A DNA stretch of 64,000 bases. Source: Anodontia alba (taxonomy: Eukaryota; Mollusca; Bivalvia; Lucinida; Lucinidae). The notes beneath the pieces are model-generated. The model was not told where the DNA came from and did not search any database. It saw only the letters and a program-made list of their open reading frames with translations. Location of the stretch: the NCBI GenBank assembly GCA_964016985.1, contig OZ024830.1:13088295-13152294 (forward strand), given 5' to 3'. This document shows, one piece after another, positions 22,280 through 33,103 of this stretch. A program made the translations under genes and the position numbers. Within the stretch, counting starts at the first letter, position 1, and each line of letters opens with the position of its first letter.

Positions 22280-23815
22280 GTACAGATGATAAATGTCAGA
22301 ATGTCAAACAGTGCAGTCTTTGAATAAACTGTTTGCCCGGCATGAATCTCTTGAGTGAAAAATGTCAAAAAGTTATGTGTAGAATGTGACAGTGCAGACT
22401 TTGAATAAACTGTTTGCCCAGGCATATATCTCTTGAGTGAAAAATGTCAAAAAGTTATGTGTAGAATGTGACAGTGCAGACTTTGAATAAAATGCATGAA
22501 TTTCTTGGGTCAAAATGTCAAAAAGTAATGTGTAGTGTCACAGTCAGGACTTAAATAAACAGTTTGCCAGGCATGAATTTCTTGGGTGTTAAATGACAAA
22601 AAGTAATATGTAAAGTGTCACAGTGCAGACTTTGAATAAACTGTTTGCGTAGGTATGAATTTCTTGGAGGTTAAATGTCAAAAATGGGTAATAAATGTCA
22701 AAAAGTAATGTGTAGAGTGTCACAGACCAGACTTTGAATAAACTGTTTGCCAAGGCATGGATTTCTTGGTAATAAATGTCAAAAAATAATGCGTAGAATG
22801 TAACAGTGCAGGTTTTGAAAAACTGTTTGCTCGGGCATGAATTTCATTGGTGATAAATGTCAAAAATGTCAAAAAGTAATGTGTAGAGTGTCACAGATGA
22901 GACTTTGAATAAACTGTTTGCCCAGGCATGGATTTCTTGGTAATAAATGTCAAAAAGTGATGTGTAGAATGTAACAGTGTAGACTTTGAAAAACTGTTTG
23001 CTCCGGCATGAATTTCATTGGTGATAAATGTCAAAAAGTATTATGTAGAGTGTCACAGACCAGACTTTGAATAAACTGTTTGCCCAGGCATGAATTTCAT
23101 GTGATAAATGTCAAAAAGATGTGTAGAATGTCACAGTGCAGACTTAGAATTAACTGTTTGTTCATGCATGAATTTTATATATTAAATGTCAAAAAGTAAT
23201 GTATAGAACTATATAACTGAAACAAGTACACTTGAGTACATATGATAAATGTCAAAAAGTTATGAGTAGAATGTCACAGTGCACACTTTGAATAAACTGT
23301 TTGCTAGGCATGAATTTCATGTGATAAATGTCAAAAAGTCCTGTGTAGTAGTCTGGTCCCAGACCCCTTCTTTATTTTTCTTTTATTTCTTTTTCTTCTT
23401 TTTTTTTGAGGAGACACAACACTTGTATAGCTTGTAGAATTTTTGTTTACTTCAGTTCCTTGGCTAGAAAGAAAGATTTTTGTTCAGCCATAGGTAACTT
23501 GAAGTTGGATTAAAGAGGTTCATGATAAAAAAATAATGTAGAGAATAGATATAAAACAAAAACGACTGGAGCCAGTCTAAGTGTCACAGTGCACACTTTG
23601 AATAAACTGTTTGCCCAGGTATGAATTTCTTGGGTGATAAATGTCAAAAAGTAATGCGTAGAGTGTCATAGTACAGACTCTGATTATACTGTTATCCCAG
23701 GCATGAATATCTTTAGTGATAATTGTCAAAAAGGTATAATAGAATCAAAGGACAAAGTACATACTCCTATTAAACTGTTTTCCCAGGCATGTCTGTATGA
23801 ATTTCCTGGGGTAAA
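22280..23815 (+). repeat. Tandem array, unit ~85-90 bp, about 15 diverged copies
   Basis: Copies of CACAGTGCAGACTTTGAATA, AACTGTTTGCCCAGGCATGA, ATTTCTTGGGTGATAAATGT and CAAAAAGTAATGTGTAGA run head to tail. The array is interrupted at 23347-23580 by a MITE-like insertion, after which the same register resumes. Confidence 0.82.
23347..23580. mobile_element. MITE-like insertion with short inverted ends
   Basis: The insertion breaks a tandem unit between GTGTAG and GTGTCACAG. Its left end is TAGTCTGGTCCCAGACC and its right end, inverted, is TAGACTGGCTCCAGTC. The interior is T-rich, then A-rich, with no coding sequence. A TA target is plausible but ambiguous. Confidence 0.65.
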
Positions 23816-24612
23816 TACAGTATCAAATGTCCCATATACTTTCATTCATTTTCAGAACTCTGTATAAGAAGAATATGAAGAATGTGTAATTTCTCTATAA
23901 AAAATATATGGGTATTAGTAATGTAATATGGGAAATGATCCCAAGCTATGCCATGGTCAGTAAATATTCGTGGATTTGGATCTAGTCCAAGCAGCTTGGT
24001 AGAGTGTTTTTTCCTCAGAACAGGGTTTGGTGGCTTTGATCTCCAGCCAGGTTATAAATGTCTAAAATGTCACTATATGCTCTGTTTTTGGAAGAGCAAT
24101 GGGATCTCACAGGGGTAGGTGTATCATAGGCGGGAGCATGATACTGCAGTTGGGCAGCATTGCAAAATGGCATTTCCCACTGTCAAATCTAGACACCTTC
24201 ACATGACAGAAGGACAGTCACAACATGCCAGAAAAATTACGTTAAACCTCAACTGGGGCAAATGTTCATGTATTAATACAAATTCAGGCAATTATAAGTA
24301 GTAACAAGAAGTTTGTGTTATTGTCTAGAAAATTTGAGCCTATAAAATACAAGCCTATACAGAGTTCTGATTTTAATTGTTGAAGCATACCTTGACCTGA
24401 GCAACAGTATCTTGGAGGCCAAACTTTTCATCACAAGGTTTGACACCTGTCTTTGACTTTGTTGCGACCAGCTGATGTTAGTAGTGCCCATGTATATTGA
24501 TTGCACAGGTCAAGATTGCCAGCTGTATTTGCTCTCGATATTTACCCAAACATATTACACAGCAGCAGTTTGATTAGTGACTGCACTGTTTTTTCAGTCA
24601 GCCAGCAGTGTT
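23816..24612. other. No gene seen
   Basis: This is AT-rich sequence between the tandem array and a MITE. There is no recognisable coding, RNA or repeat structure. Confidence 0.4.
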
Positions 24613-24810
24613 TTAACCCTTGTCATGCTGAATAAAGATGCCATGCCCACTTCTAATCGGATTACTTGATCTGGATTGTTGCTATAAATTCAGATACTTT
24701 ATGGCAAACAGTGTATATCTAGATCAGTTTGCTTCTTCAGAAGCCAACTGATCTGGATCTACACTGTTTGCTAAGACCGGGCATGTTGTGTTCAGCAAGA
24801 GAAGGGTTAA
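24613..24810. mobile_element. piggyBac-like MITE, copy 1 (TTAA-flanked)
   Basis: The 198 bp segment is bounded by TTAA (24613-24616 and 24807-24810), with inverted ends CCCTTGTCATGCTGAA and CCCTTCTCTTGCTGAA. The interior holds paired CAACTGATCTGGATCTACAC and GATCTGGATTG-type words. TTAA targets and ends starting CCC are typical of piggyBac-like elements. A second copy is at 26515-26707. Confidence 0.75.
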
Positions 24811-25639
24811 GACAAACATATCAACAGACTGACTGTCAAAAAGGGGAAAATGCATCAGCAAGGACTGTCAGAGCCCAAGTTTTATTGTGATTTAGTTTAT
24901 AAACTCAGAGAATTATTGATAAGGAAGGATATAAATATGTAACAGAATGCATGCTTAGTGATTTAACCAGTTTTGCTGCAGTTTTAATTTAAAATGACTT
25001 AAATTGTGACTGATCTTACTTACTGTGGTCAGGCTGACCATGGTTTCTTTTCTGTTTACTTTCATTTTGCAGTTGAGTCCTCATCTGTTCCATTACAGTA
25101 TTCAAAAGTTCTACCATTTGTGTGCATTTATTCATGAATGTTGTTTACATAGTCTGTGTGGTTGGCATAGGATCCAGTTTGATTGGATTGGGTTGGCACC
25201 AAATAAAAACAAATAACAGAAAGTGGTGAAATTTAAATGTTTTGGAGAATTTTTCTACTGATTGGCTTTTAATGGAGAAAAATGAAGGTTTGTATTAAAG
25301 TGCTTCCCCTCCCCTGTGGGATAGACAAGAACAAAAGCGTACACCCAGGAGATGGTGTCTAGGCTGTTTGCCATTTATACAGCAGTTTTTAAACAAATGA
25401 AAATGTAGTAAATTCTAACACAGCACGCTTATATAGGCAATGAAGAAAACCAATGATTTATTCTGCAACAAATCACTGGGCAGAAGCATGTGATGCTATC
25501 TGGTTCTGTTCCATTTTCATTTTGACACTTTGCTGACATCAGTCTTTGATGAACACACACATAAAGACAAAAAATACCTGGAGAATCTAAAACCTAAAAT
25601 ATATGACTGAAGTAGCAAGAGCACTAAGTTATAATTGAA
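24811..25639. other. No gene seen
   Basis: There is no recognisable coding exon or repeat. The ORF at 25025-25216 has no motif. Confidence 0.4.
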
Positions 25640-25996
25640 ATTTTATTCTGTGAGGGTTATTTTCCTCTGCCCTAGTGTTGTATACATGTTTTAAATCATG
25701 ATATTGTTAAACAGCTTCTCTTTTGAAACCACTTGGCCAGTTTTCACCAAATTTCATGTTGATCCTACTGTTGAAATGTGATTGAGAGTTTGTTCAAACG
25801 GTCATGCTCCACTGACTGTGCCAATGGTAAAAACAAAATAATAAGCAAATTCTTCTGCTTTAAAACTAAGAAATGTGCAAAATGATCCGTTGATTAGTTG
25901 CAATGACAGAATGGGAAAAATGTTGCATAAGATTGCATATATTTGCAATGGCTATTTTACTCAGATGAGCAAGATGTGGCCCGTGGGCCTCTTGTT
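25640..25996 (+). repeat. Right-end copy of the tandem-cored repeat family
   Basis: It matches 9150-9715 in order: CATGTTTTAAATCATGATAT, CACCAAATTTCATGTTGATC, GAGTTTGTTCAAACGGTCAT, GGAAAAATGTTGCATAAGAT. It ends CTCAGATGAGCAAG...GGCCCGTGGGCCTCTTGTTT. This copy lacks the SINE found at 9258-9502, so it serves as an empty site for that insertion. Confidence 0.75.
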
Positions 25997-26514
25997 TCAT
26001 TTTTTTCCATCAAGGTTCTTGCAGAGTTCTTCCCCTTTTTTTACTTAGGCATATGAAGGCAGATGGTGGGTACATTGTGTGCGCAACTTCTCATACTGTA
26101 TTATAATAATCAATTTGAAACTTTGCAGGCTCTTTTGCCATGTTTTGTAGATATATATGTGCTTTTGGTATGATTGTCAATTTCACTTTTATTACTTTTT
26201 TTAACTTTTGAATTTAGCCATTGTTTGGTGTTTAATTACTGTTAAAATGCATTACTGTGGGTACCTTGTGCACCCAGCTCCTAGTTTTATACCCAAGAAT
26301 TTGAAACTTTGTAGGCCCTTTTATCATTGTCTGAAAATGAGCATGTGGCTTTGGCATTATTGTAAATTTAATGCTTATTACTTTTTTCAATTTTTTTGAA
26401 CTTGGCTATTTTAGTACAAAGGGAAAGCATGTAGTTTGAGATATAGTGTTTTACGAACACATTTTCTCATTTTTTTTTAAATACCCAGCACTCACTGTCA
26501 GGATCAAGTTCTAT

Positions 26515-26707
26515 TTAACCCATGCTATGCTGAATAAATTAAGCTGCCATGTCCACTTCCAATTTTCAACCAATCAGATTACTTGATCCAGATTGTTGAT
26601 ATAAATTCACATACTGAATGGCAAACAGTGCTTCAGAAGCCAACTGATCTGGATCTACACTGTTTGCAAAGGCAGGGTATATCTGAGTTCAGCAGGACAA
26701 GGGTTAA
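26515..26707. mobile_element. piggyBac-like MITE, copy 2 (TTAA-flanked)
   Basis: The 193 bp segment is bounded by TTAA (26515-26518 and 26704-26707). It shares with copy 1 the ends CCCATGCTATGCTGAA / CCCTTGTCCTGCTGAA and the internal words GCAAACAGTG and AACTGATCTGGATCTACACT. A further fragment of the family (TCTGGGTCTACACTGTTTGC) lies near 38305. Confidence 0.75.
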
Positions 26708-26819
26708 ACTATGACATTAAAACCTACTGTGCAACATCGAGTCATCTGCTAAATCATTGATTATCAAGCAAACAAAATCATAACTTTTCACTCAGCTACT
26801 CAGGTATCTGGGTTGGGCA

Positions 26820-26895
26820 ATTCAGGACTATTTGCCCTCTGGTAACATTAGTGACTCAGGTGAGCTATTGTTGCCCATTGGGCTACTTGTGTTTA
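26820..26895 (+). repeat. Isolated right terminus of the CAGGTGAGC repeat class
   Basis: GTGACTCAGGTGAGCTATTG followed by TTGCCCATTGGGCTACTTG matches the termini at about 9675-9712 and 25960-25996. Confidence 0.65.
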
Positions 26896-27021
26896 TTTTT
26901 CATAGAAAATGAGTTGACATTTTGTATGAATTGTGTCCTTGGCAGATGATTCATATGAAATGCAGAGACTTATTTTTTATATAAAAAAAATATCTAAAAA
27001 ATATGGTCTGCTGCAGTTGTG

Positions 27022-27180
27022 ATTCGTGCTTTAGATGATAGGTACCTATGATAGCTTTCTTGATGACACATCTCGGCCATTGTTGGTACCTATGATAGCT
27101 TTCTTGATGATGCATCTCTCCATCATATTTTTTTTTTTTTTTTTTTTTTCAACAACAAAAAAACAAAAAAAAAAAAAAAC
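27022..27180. repeat. Direct 40 bp duplication followed by T-tract/A-tract hairpin
   Basis: GGTACCTATGATAGCTTTCT, then TGATGA, occurs twice about 47 bp apart (27041 and 27086). A T-run (about 27128-27149) and an interrupted A-run (to about 27179) follow and could pair. The ORF across this is an artefact of the homopolymers. Confidence 0.6.
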
Positions 27181-27227
27181 AATTTATTCCATTGAGGACT
27201 CGCAGCATGTCTTCATAGAAAATAAGA

Positions 27228-27840
27228 ACAAGAGGACCAAGATGGCCCTGCATTGCTCACCTGAGCACCTAGGATATTGGTATATAGCAAAGGCAAAAGC
27301 AAACAGCAGTAAGGAAAAACTTTGCATCCAACAATTTTCCCACAAAATCGTAGAAGGAAGCCAACTTTGCTATAAAAATGTCAAAGGTCAGCCTAGGATT
27401 ACCATTAGAACAAAATTGCTATATACCTAGACTCAGTCTCAAACTCACATTGTTCTGGAGAAGATTTTTAAATGATTTTCAACAAATTTAACATGATTTT
27501 TGACAGTCCCAGCCCTAAGGAGGCTATATATAAAATTTCATAACAAATTAGCCTGGCATATTAGGAAATATGGAAAGTGAGCAAACTTTAAATGCTGTAG
27601 ATATTTTTGAAGGTACAGAATGTTTTGAGGATTCTGAATGCAAAAAAGGGTTAAAGTTGCAGAAGTTGACAATTGCCCATTGGAGCTCTTTTTTTTTTTT
27701 TTTTTTTTTTTTTGTGTGTGTAAACATGGCATATTTTATAAGAAGATATTGTCAAAAACAGAGAATTCAAGAGTTTAAAATCCATTGACCTTCCATTCAT
27801 AAATTTCAGGTTGCTATAACCAGGAGCTCTCTAGGACTCT
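27228..27840 (-). repeat. Minus-strand copy of the CAGGTGAGC repeat class, boundaries uncertain
   Basis: It starts AACAAGAGGACCAAGATGGC, then CCTGCATTGCTCACCTGAGC, which is the inverse of the right terminus seen elsewhere. The left boundary is clear; the other end is not recognised. A T-tract sits at 27690-27712. Confidence 0.5.
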
Positions 27841-27913
27841 GTTTAGACCAAGCTAAAGCAAAGAGAAACACATACAGCTGTGGGAGTATTTTGAACCATC
27901 AAATGTCATTGAT

Positions 27914-28146
27914 TTTTTTTTTTTGATTTGGGTTTTACGGCCCTTTCAAGAATATTTCACTTATATCGAGCCAATCGTTCATCGAAGGTGGGCGAAAACC
28001 GGAGAACCCGGAGAAAAACCACCTGACCATCCGTAAGCAGAACTTGGCTTTCCCACATATGACCCGAGCTAGGCTCGAACCACAGCGGTGAGAAACCTAA
28101 TGGATTAAGAGTCAACTCTCTTATCCACTAGGCTACGGGGGCCCGT
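27914..28146 (-). mobile_element. tRNA-derived SINE (family A), minus strand, complete
   Basis: The element is flanked by a perfect 15 bp duplication, TCAAATGTCATTGAT, at 27899-27913 and 28147-28161. Read on the minus strand it begins CGGGCCCCCGTAGCCTAGTG with an A-box (TAGCCTAGTGG) and a B-box (GGTTCGAGCCT, about 28070-28080). A central GTTTTTCTCCGGGTTCTCCG block follows, and the A-rich tail appears as the T-run at 27914-27924. Pol III transcription and LINE-assisted retroposition are expected for this class. The duplication indicates a relatively recent insertion. Confidence 0.93.
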
Positions 28147-28583
28147 TCAAATGTCATTGATCAAATATGTAATCTACCAGGGTTTAAATTCTCATTACAA
28201 TGCTGACCTATCTGGCTGTAACACTTACCTGGTCTATTAATTTTCTGTATATCAGTCAGTTACATGTATATTTTTTTACCATATTTATTCAGACAGCTAT
28301 GGTACCACAGAATAGGCCTACATGGTTTGTCACCCAGCTGTCAGTTTTAGATACTCAGTAGCTAGTAAATGGATTAGATTTTAAGGATGTGTCCAAATAT
28401 CAAGAACAAATAAGCAAAACCAAGTCAATTAGCTTGTCTGATGTAAGGGAGGTAACTAAAATAATACCCATACCTGCCTGTAGTATTTTGATGGGCTGTC
28501 TAATGTAGTCACAACCATTTCAGCAATCAGAACAAGTCCAGAGGTGGCCCCCCGTTCAAGGGGTATCACGACAGATCTCGGCA

Positions 28584-30652
28584 GTGGCAAGACAAGAGGT
28601 TCAGGCAATTCAACAAAAGAGGCCTGGGACACAACAGCAACAAAAAGTGATAGCACAGGATGTAAGTTTTCCTTACTCACTGTCTGTTTCCAATACAATA
28701 GAACACTTCGTGGCTGGGAAAACCAGGTTTCATTTAAATAACTGGGAAAAACTGACTAAAGATAAATGGATTCTCCAGACAATCTGTGGCTATCATGTAG
28801 AACTTGAGAGTACACCATGTCAAAAAACTATTCCAAAGCCACTTAAATTTGATAAACCTGAGGCAGAAAAGATTTCTGATGAAATCAGCAGATTTTTTAA
28901 ATGTAAAGTTATTGAGAAAGTACATGACTCAGACAACAGTGAGTACATATCTAATATTTTCACTCGACCAAAGAAAGATGGTAAAGTTAGAGTAATTCTA
29001 AATCTAAAACAATTTAACACTGATTGTATGGAGAATATACATTTTAAGATGGAAACATTAAAACATGCTGTTGAATCTATGCGCTGTGACTGCTACTTTG
29101 CATCGGTGGACATATCTGAAGCTTTTTATTCAAGATAGAAAATTTTTCAGATTTTATCACAGAGGGGTTAAATATCAATTCACAGCCTTGGTCATGGGAT
29201 TAACAACCTCACCCCGTGTGTTTACAAAGATAATGAAACCAGTTTTTGCCCATCTTCGTGCCCGGGGGTTCATGTTCAGCCTACATAAATGACTCATGCT
29301 TACAAGGGACCTCAAGATCTGAGTGTCAGAATAATGTGGTTGCTACGGTTGAACTTATGGATTCTCTAGGACTGACTGTTCATCCAAAGAAATCAGTTTT
29401 GATTCCTCGCAAGCAAATAACATTTCTTGGATTTATCCTCTGCTCTGAGACAATGTCTGTCTGTCTCACAACCAAAAGGATTGAGGAATTACTCCAGTTA
29501 TGCAAACATATGTTAAAACAGAAGATGCACATAACAATAAGAAAGTTTGCAATCTTGATAGGTAAAATGGTGGCAGCAGAGCCTGGGGTAGAGCATGCAC
29601 CACTCTTCTACAAACCATTGGAAAAAATCAAAGATACAGAATTGAGATGCCACAATGGCAATTTTGACAGATTCATGACAATCCCTAGTGAGATTAAGCC
29701 AATTCTTAAATGGTGGATCAGTAACCTTCCAAATGCATATAAGCTTATTTCTCATGGTACCCCCAATATTGTGCTTTATTCAAATGCTTCAAAACAGGGA
29801 TGGGACGCAGTCAATAAAACTGAAAACACTAAAACAGGAGGTCAGTGGTCCCCGTCTGAACAACAACTTCACATAAATGTTTTAGAGTTAAAGGCATGTC
29901 AGTTAGCTCTTCTATCTTTGTGTAAGAACCAACACTATAGCCACATACAAATTTACACAGACAATACAACTAGCTGCACATATATAAATAAATATGGGGG
30001 AAAGATGACGGACTTAGACAAGTTAGCTAGAGACATATGGATGTGGTTTTTAGAACATAACGTTTATCTAACAGCAGCTCATATTCCAGGCACTTCAAAC
30101 TCAGAGGCCGATAAAATGTCAAGATCATTTAACGAAGACCTTGAATGGGCTCTTGTACCCCAGGTGTTTCAGAAAATTTTAGACCATTTTCTGGATTTAT
30201 CAATAGATCTATTTGCTTCAAGACTTAACCATAAACTAGCAAAGTATGTTTCGTTTCAACCAGAGCCCTCTGCTTTTGCTGTGAATGCCTTTTCAATTGA
30301 ATGGACTGGTGCCTTATACTATATTTTTTCACCTTTCAGTCTTATATCAAAAGTTCTACAAAAGCTAGAGGAAGACAAAACAGAGGCAGTCATGATTGCA
30401 CCATTGTGGACAACACAGGTATGGTGGGTAGCGTTGATAAAATTAATCAGCGGTCCGTGTTTTTCGCTGCCTCATCCACAAACACTATTGCATTTGCCAC
30501 AGAAGCCAGAACGGGTACATCCCTTAAAGAAAATGCGCCTGGGAGTTTGCAGACTATCCACTCAGTCGCAAAGGAGTTCCAAGCGAGGCAGCAGATATCA
30601 TCATGGAGTCATGGAAAAAGTCAACAAAAGAGCAATACAACGTCTATATTAA
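28584..30652 (+). pseudogene. DIRS-like reverse transcriptase and RNase H, frameshifted with active-site changes
   Basis: The RT part shows SNIFTRPKKDGKVRVILNLK, motif A CYFASVDISEAFYS (about 29091-29132), then a deletion/frameshift near 29133. Motif B is FTALVMGLTTSPRVFTK (29182-29232). A second frameshift lies near 29270, and motif C reads AYINDSCLQG, Asn replacing an Asp of YIDD. The connection QITFLGFILCSE follows. The RNase H domain shows IVLYSNASKQGWDAV, again Asn for the first catalytic Asp. It continues with HINVLELKACQLAL, IYTDNTTSCTYI and HIPGTSNSEADKMSR. Both catalytic sites therefore look damaged. The C-terminal frame overlaps the start of the recombinase by about 50 bases, as is common in DIRS elements. 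Confidence 0.88.
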
Positions 30653-31514
30653 AAAATGGATTTCTTTCTGTGGGACACATATCGATCCCATTCAACCCAT
30701 TGTAAATAATGTCTTAGCATTTTTTGTATCCTTGTTCAGGAAAGGTGTGAAGTATAGTGTTTTCCAGACTGCAAGGGCAGCAATCAACAATTTTACCAGT
30801 ATATGTAGTGGAACCGATTTCAGCACCCATCCACTGATAAAACGTTTCATGACTGGTGTATTTGCCAAAAGACCTAGTCTGCCCAAATATACAAGTATTT
30901 GGGATGTTAATATTGTTCTTTCGTACATTAACAGAATGGAAAACACCACTTTGTTCCAGTTATCCTGTAAATTGTGCATGCTTTTTCTTTTATTAACTGT
31001 GCAACGGTGTCAGACGTTACATTTGATTCAAACTGATGACATTGAGTTTAAGGATGACACTTGTCTTGTTCACCCTAATCATTTATTAAAGCAATCAAAG
31101 CCAGGGCATCATTTAGAATGTGTAGTACTGAAGGAGTATAAAGAAAATCAGAAACAATGTATAGTTCAAACTTTAAAAGAATACCTTCATCATACAGCAG
31201 TTTTAAGAAGTGCAGAGCCAAAGTTCTTAATAAGTACACAATAGCCTCACAAGGCGGTTTCTCAGCAAACTGTGTCTAGATGGGTAAAATCATTAATGAT
31301 AAAAGCTGGTTTAAATAATAGGTTTGGAGTATACAGCACTAGGGCAGCTTCTACATCCGCTGCAAGGCTTAATGGTGTTTCTTTACCAATAATAATTAAA
31401 ACTGCTGGATGGGAAAATGTTCAAACTTTTGCTCGTTACTATCATAAGACAATTGAGACAGCAGAATTATATCAGGAAGCTTTTCAGAGAGGGAAGCAAA
31501 TGACAAATGATTAG
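30603..31514 (+). pseudogene. DIRS-like tyrosine recombinase with one in-frame stop and His-to-Tyr change
   Basis: From the ATG at 30603 the protein begins MESWKKSTKEQYNVYIKKW, a typical SAM-like core-binding domain start. The catalytic domain shows the first Arg in LLLTVQRCQTLHLI (about 30991-31032), then an in-frame TAG at 31242-31244 after FLISTQ. Coding continues in frame with SRWVKSLMIKAGLNNRFGVY and STRAASTSAARLNG; the HxxR motif is YSTR, Tyr replacing His. GWENVQTFARYYHKTIETAE supplies the presumed nucleophile Tyr. The enzyme would integrate circular DNA copies. The single stop and one substitution suggest a fairly young loss. Confidence 0.87.
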
Positions 31515-31711
31515 GTTGCATAATTATTAACAGTGAATAAATCTGCAGTTTAGTTTACATATATATAAATGCTTCCTTGCTTATTTCTTTCTGTTTACGT
31601 CCTGAAGAATCAACTCTAAAATCTCTGTGGGGTCCACAAAAGGGGTTATGCAGTTGATAAAATGGGAGGATTAAACGAGACTTACCTTCAAAGATGGGAA
31701 GTTGAAGTTTG

Positions 31712-31860
31712 AAGACAAAGGCAAAATAAACTAGAAAAAATGGAAGATAAATCTTGGACTATTGATAGAGCAAAATGAGAGACGTGCAAGAACCATAACT
31801 GTGCCTTGAGCAATCAAAGAATTATCTTCCATTTTTTCTAGTTTATTTTGCCTTTGTCTT
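31712..31860. repeat. Perfect 39 bp inverted repeat with 71 bp spacer
   Basis: The left arm is 31712-31750 and the right arm is 31822-31860, pairing 39 of 39. The spacer holds AAATCTTGGACTATTGATAG, and a near copy (AAATCTTTGAATATTGATAG) follows the right arm at about 31885. It may be the terminal/internal complementary region of the DIRS element. Confidence 0.85.
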
Positions 31861-32007
31861 GTGTGTATCTTAATGGCTTTTGAAGATAAATCTTTGAATA
31901 TTGATAGAGGAAGTGCAATGCTCAAGAATCATAACTCTGTGTTGTATCATTACTGATATCTCCCTTCTTACTTTTTTTTTCTTATCCAGAGCATAGCATA
32001 AAAGCAC

Positions 32008-32185
32008 AGTATAATAATCATGGTTCGTGCACATGTACGATGCGATATTGCACTGGTGTGAGCAAGTGTATTATCACACGTCCATGGTATAATTGATTTA
32101 CCGCATTTATATGCATTAGACCGACCACATTGCAAAATAATTAATGCTGAATGTTTGAAATTCTGGCTACTGTGTGATAAGGACT
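32008..32185. repeat. Dispersed palindromic repeat P, copy 1
   Basis: A near-palindrome at 32010-32094 pairs CATGGTTCGTGCACATGTAC with the ACACGTCCATGGTATAAT side. It is followed by a tail (TTTATATGCATTAGACCGAC, AATGCTGAATGTTTGAAATT) that recurs after the palindrome at 45701-45794. The shared tail shows this is a repeat family, not a chance hairpin. Confidence 0.7.
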
Positions 32186-32342
32186 ACTCATATATTGAGA
32201 GAAAGTTTGATGTGCAAAAAAAAAAAAAAAAAAAAAAAAAATGAGGTCAAGAATACGCAAACGAATGGAAAAATTAATTACATGCATTGTGTACCTGACG
32301 TTACGTCATGATGTTATTACACAACAACCACGGGCAGTAATT

Positions 32343-32900
32343 TCGTCACTCATGGCCAGTTTTTATGAAAAGAAATAAGTGACGCAAATATCCGGACATG
32401 AGTAGTGCCAGCTAAAAAGGTGGCTATTTCAGGTGGGTTGTCGACAATCTGGCCAGTTTTTATGCAAAGAAATAAGTGACGCGAATATCCGGACATGAGT
32501 AGTGCCAGCTAAAAAGGTGGCTATTTCAGGTGGGTTGTCGACAATCTAGGGCTTTTGTCGTCTTGGAGGGTATTTAAAAAATCGGAGAATGCTATACTAC
32601 GCAGAAATAAATTCCCTACAACCCAGCACTTAAATTTACGTCAAAATGAAGCTACGGTTCCTGGAATTTATTTCATTCTGTCGTCAATCGCTCCGAATTT
32701 GGTGCCATTTTGGAAGATTTACCCATTAAAATTAATGTTTTCAGCCATATCTGCATCTTGCGACCTGAATTGGACAGACGCCGTCATTTGGCATATGTTT
32801 TGCCATCATAACAATGCAAACCATCAATGCAACGGACAAAAACGGAAAATGCTAAAATTATAGGGCAAAATGAGCAGCGCGTGCGGTTATGAGTGACGAG
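32343..32900 (-). mobile_element. Non-autonomous TIR element X, copy 1 (with internal 97 bp tandem duplication)
   Basis: The element is bounded by TCGTCACTCATGGCC on the left and GGTTATGAGTGACGAG on the right, which are inverted. The interior matches 38526-38980 in the opposite orientation (GTGGGTTGTCGACAATCT, TTTACGTCAAAATG, GACAGACGCCGTCATTTGGC). Near the left end a block of about 97 bp (GGCCAGTTTTTATG to GTTGTCGACAATCT) is repeated at 32354 and 32450. The ORF at 32555-32863 has no motif. Confidence 0.7.
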
Positions 32901-33003
32901 ACTAGTATAAGAGTGACGAGAGTTGACAAAATGAAAGTCAGTGCTTGTTGGAAATATTTATAAAGGATCTTAGTACAATTCCATCTTTTATCAGATACAA
33001 ATT

Positions 33004-33058
33004 TCCGGATATTCGCGTCACTTATTTCTTTGCATAACAACTGGCCATGAGTGACGAG
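33004..33058. repeat. Isolated end of element X
   Basis: TCCGGATATTCGCGTCACTT, ATTTCTTTGCATAACAAC, TGGCCATGAGTGACGAG matches the right end of copy 2 (38925-38980) almost exactly. The flanking sequence GATTATATACAACCTATA is shared as well. Confidence 0.75.
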
Positions 33059-33103
33059 ATTATATACAACCTATATATACGTGGCAAAAAAAGTTAGGGA
33101 TAT

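Larger units (their letters stand above)
28500..31860 (+). mobile_element. DIRS-type retrotransposon (RT, RNase H, tyrosine recombinase), decayed
   Basis: Adjacent, overlapping coding regions give an RT and RNase H related to DIRS elements, then a tyrosine recombinase instead of a DDE integrase. DIRS elements insert through a circular intermediate without target duplication, which agrees with the lack of an obvious duplication here. The left end is not resolved; it may lie between 28350 and 28560. A perfect 39 bp inverted repeat at 31712-31860 may be part of the right terminal structure. No methyltransferase domain was recognised. Confidence 0.85.

Noticed and set aside
22280..23815. Possible CRISPR-like array
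   Set aside because: Repeats are contiguous, diverged units without unique spacers, and the context is eukaryotic. It is an ordinary tandem array.
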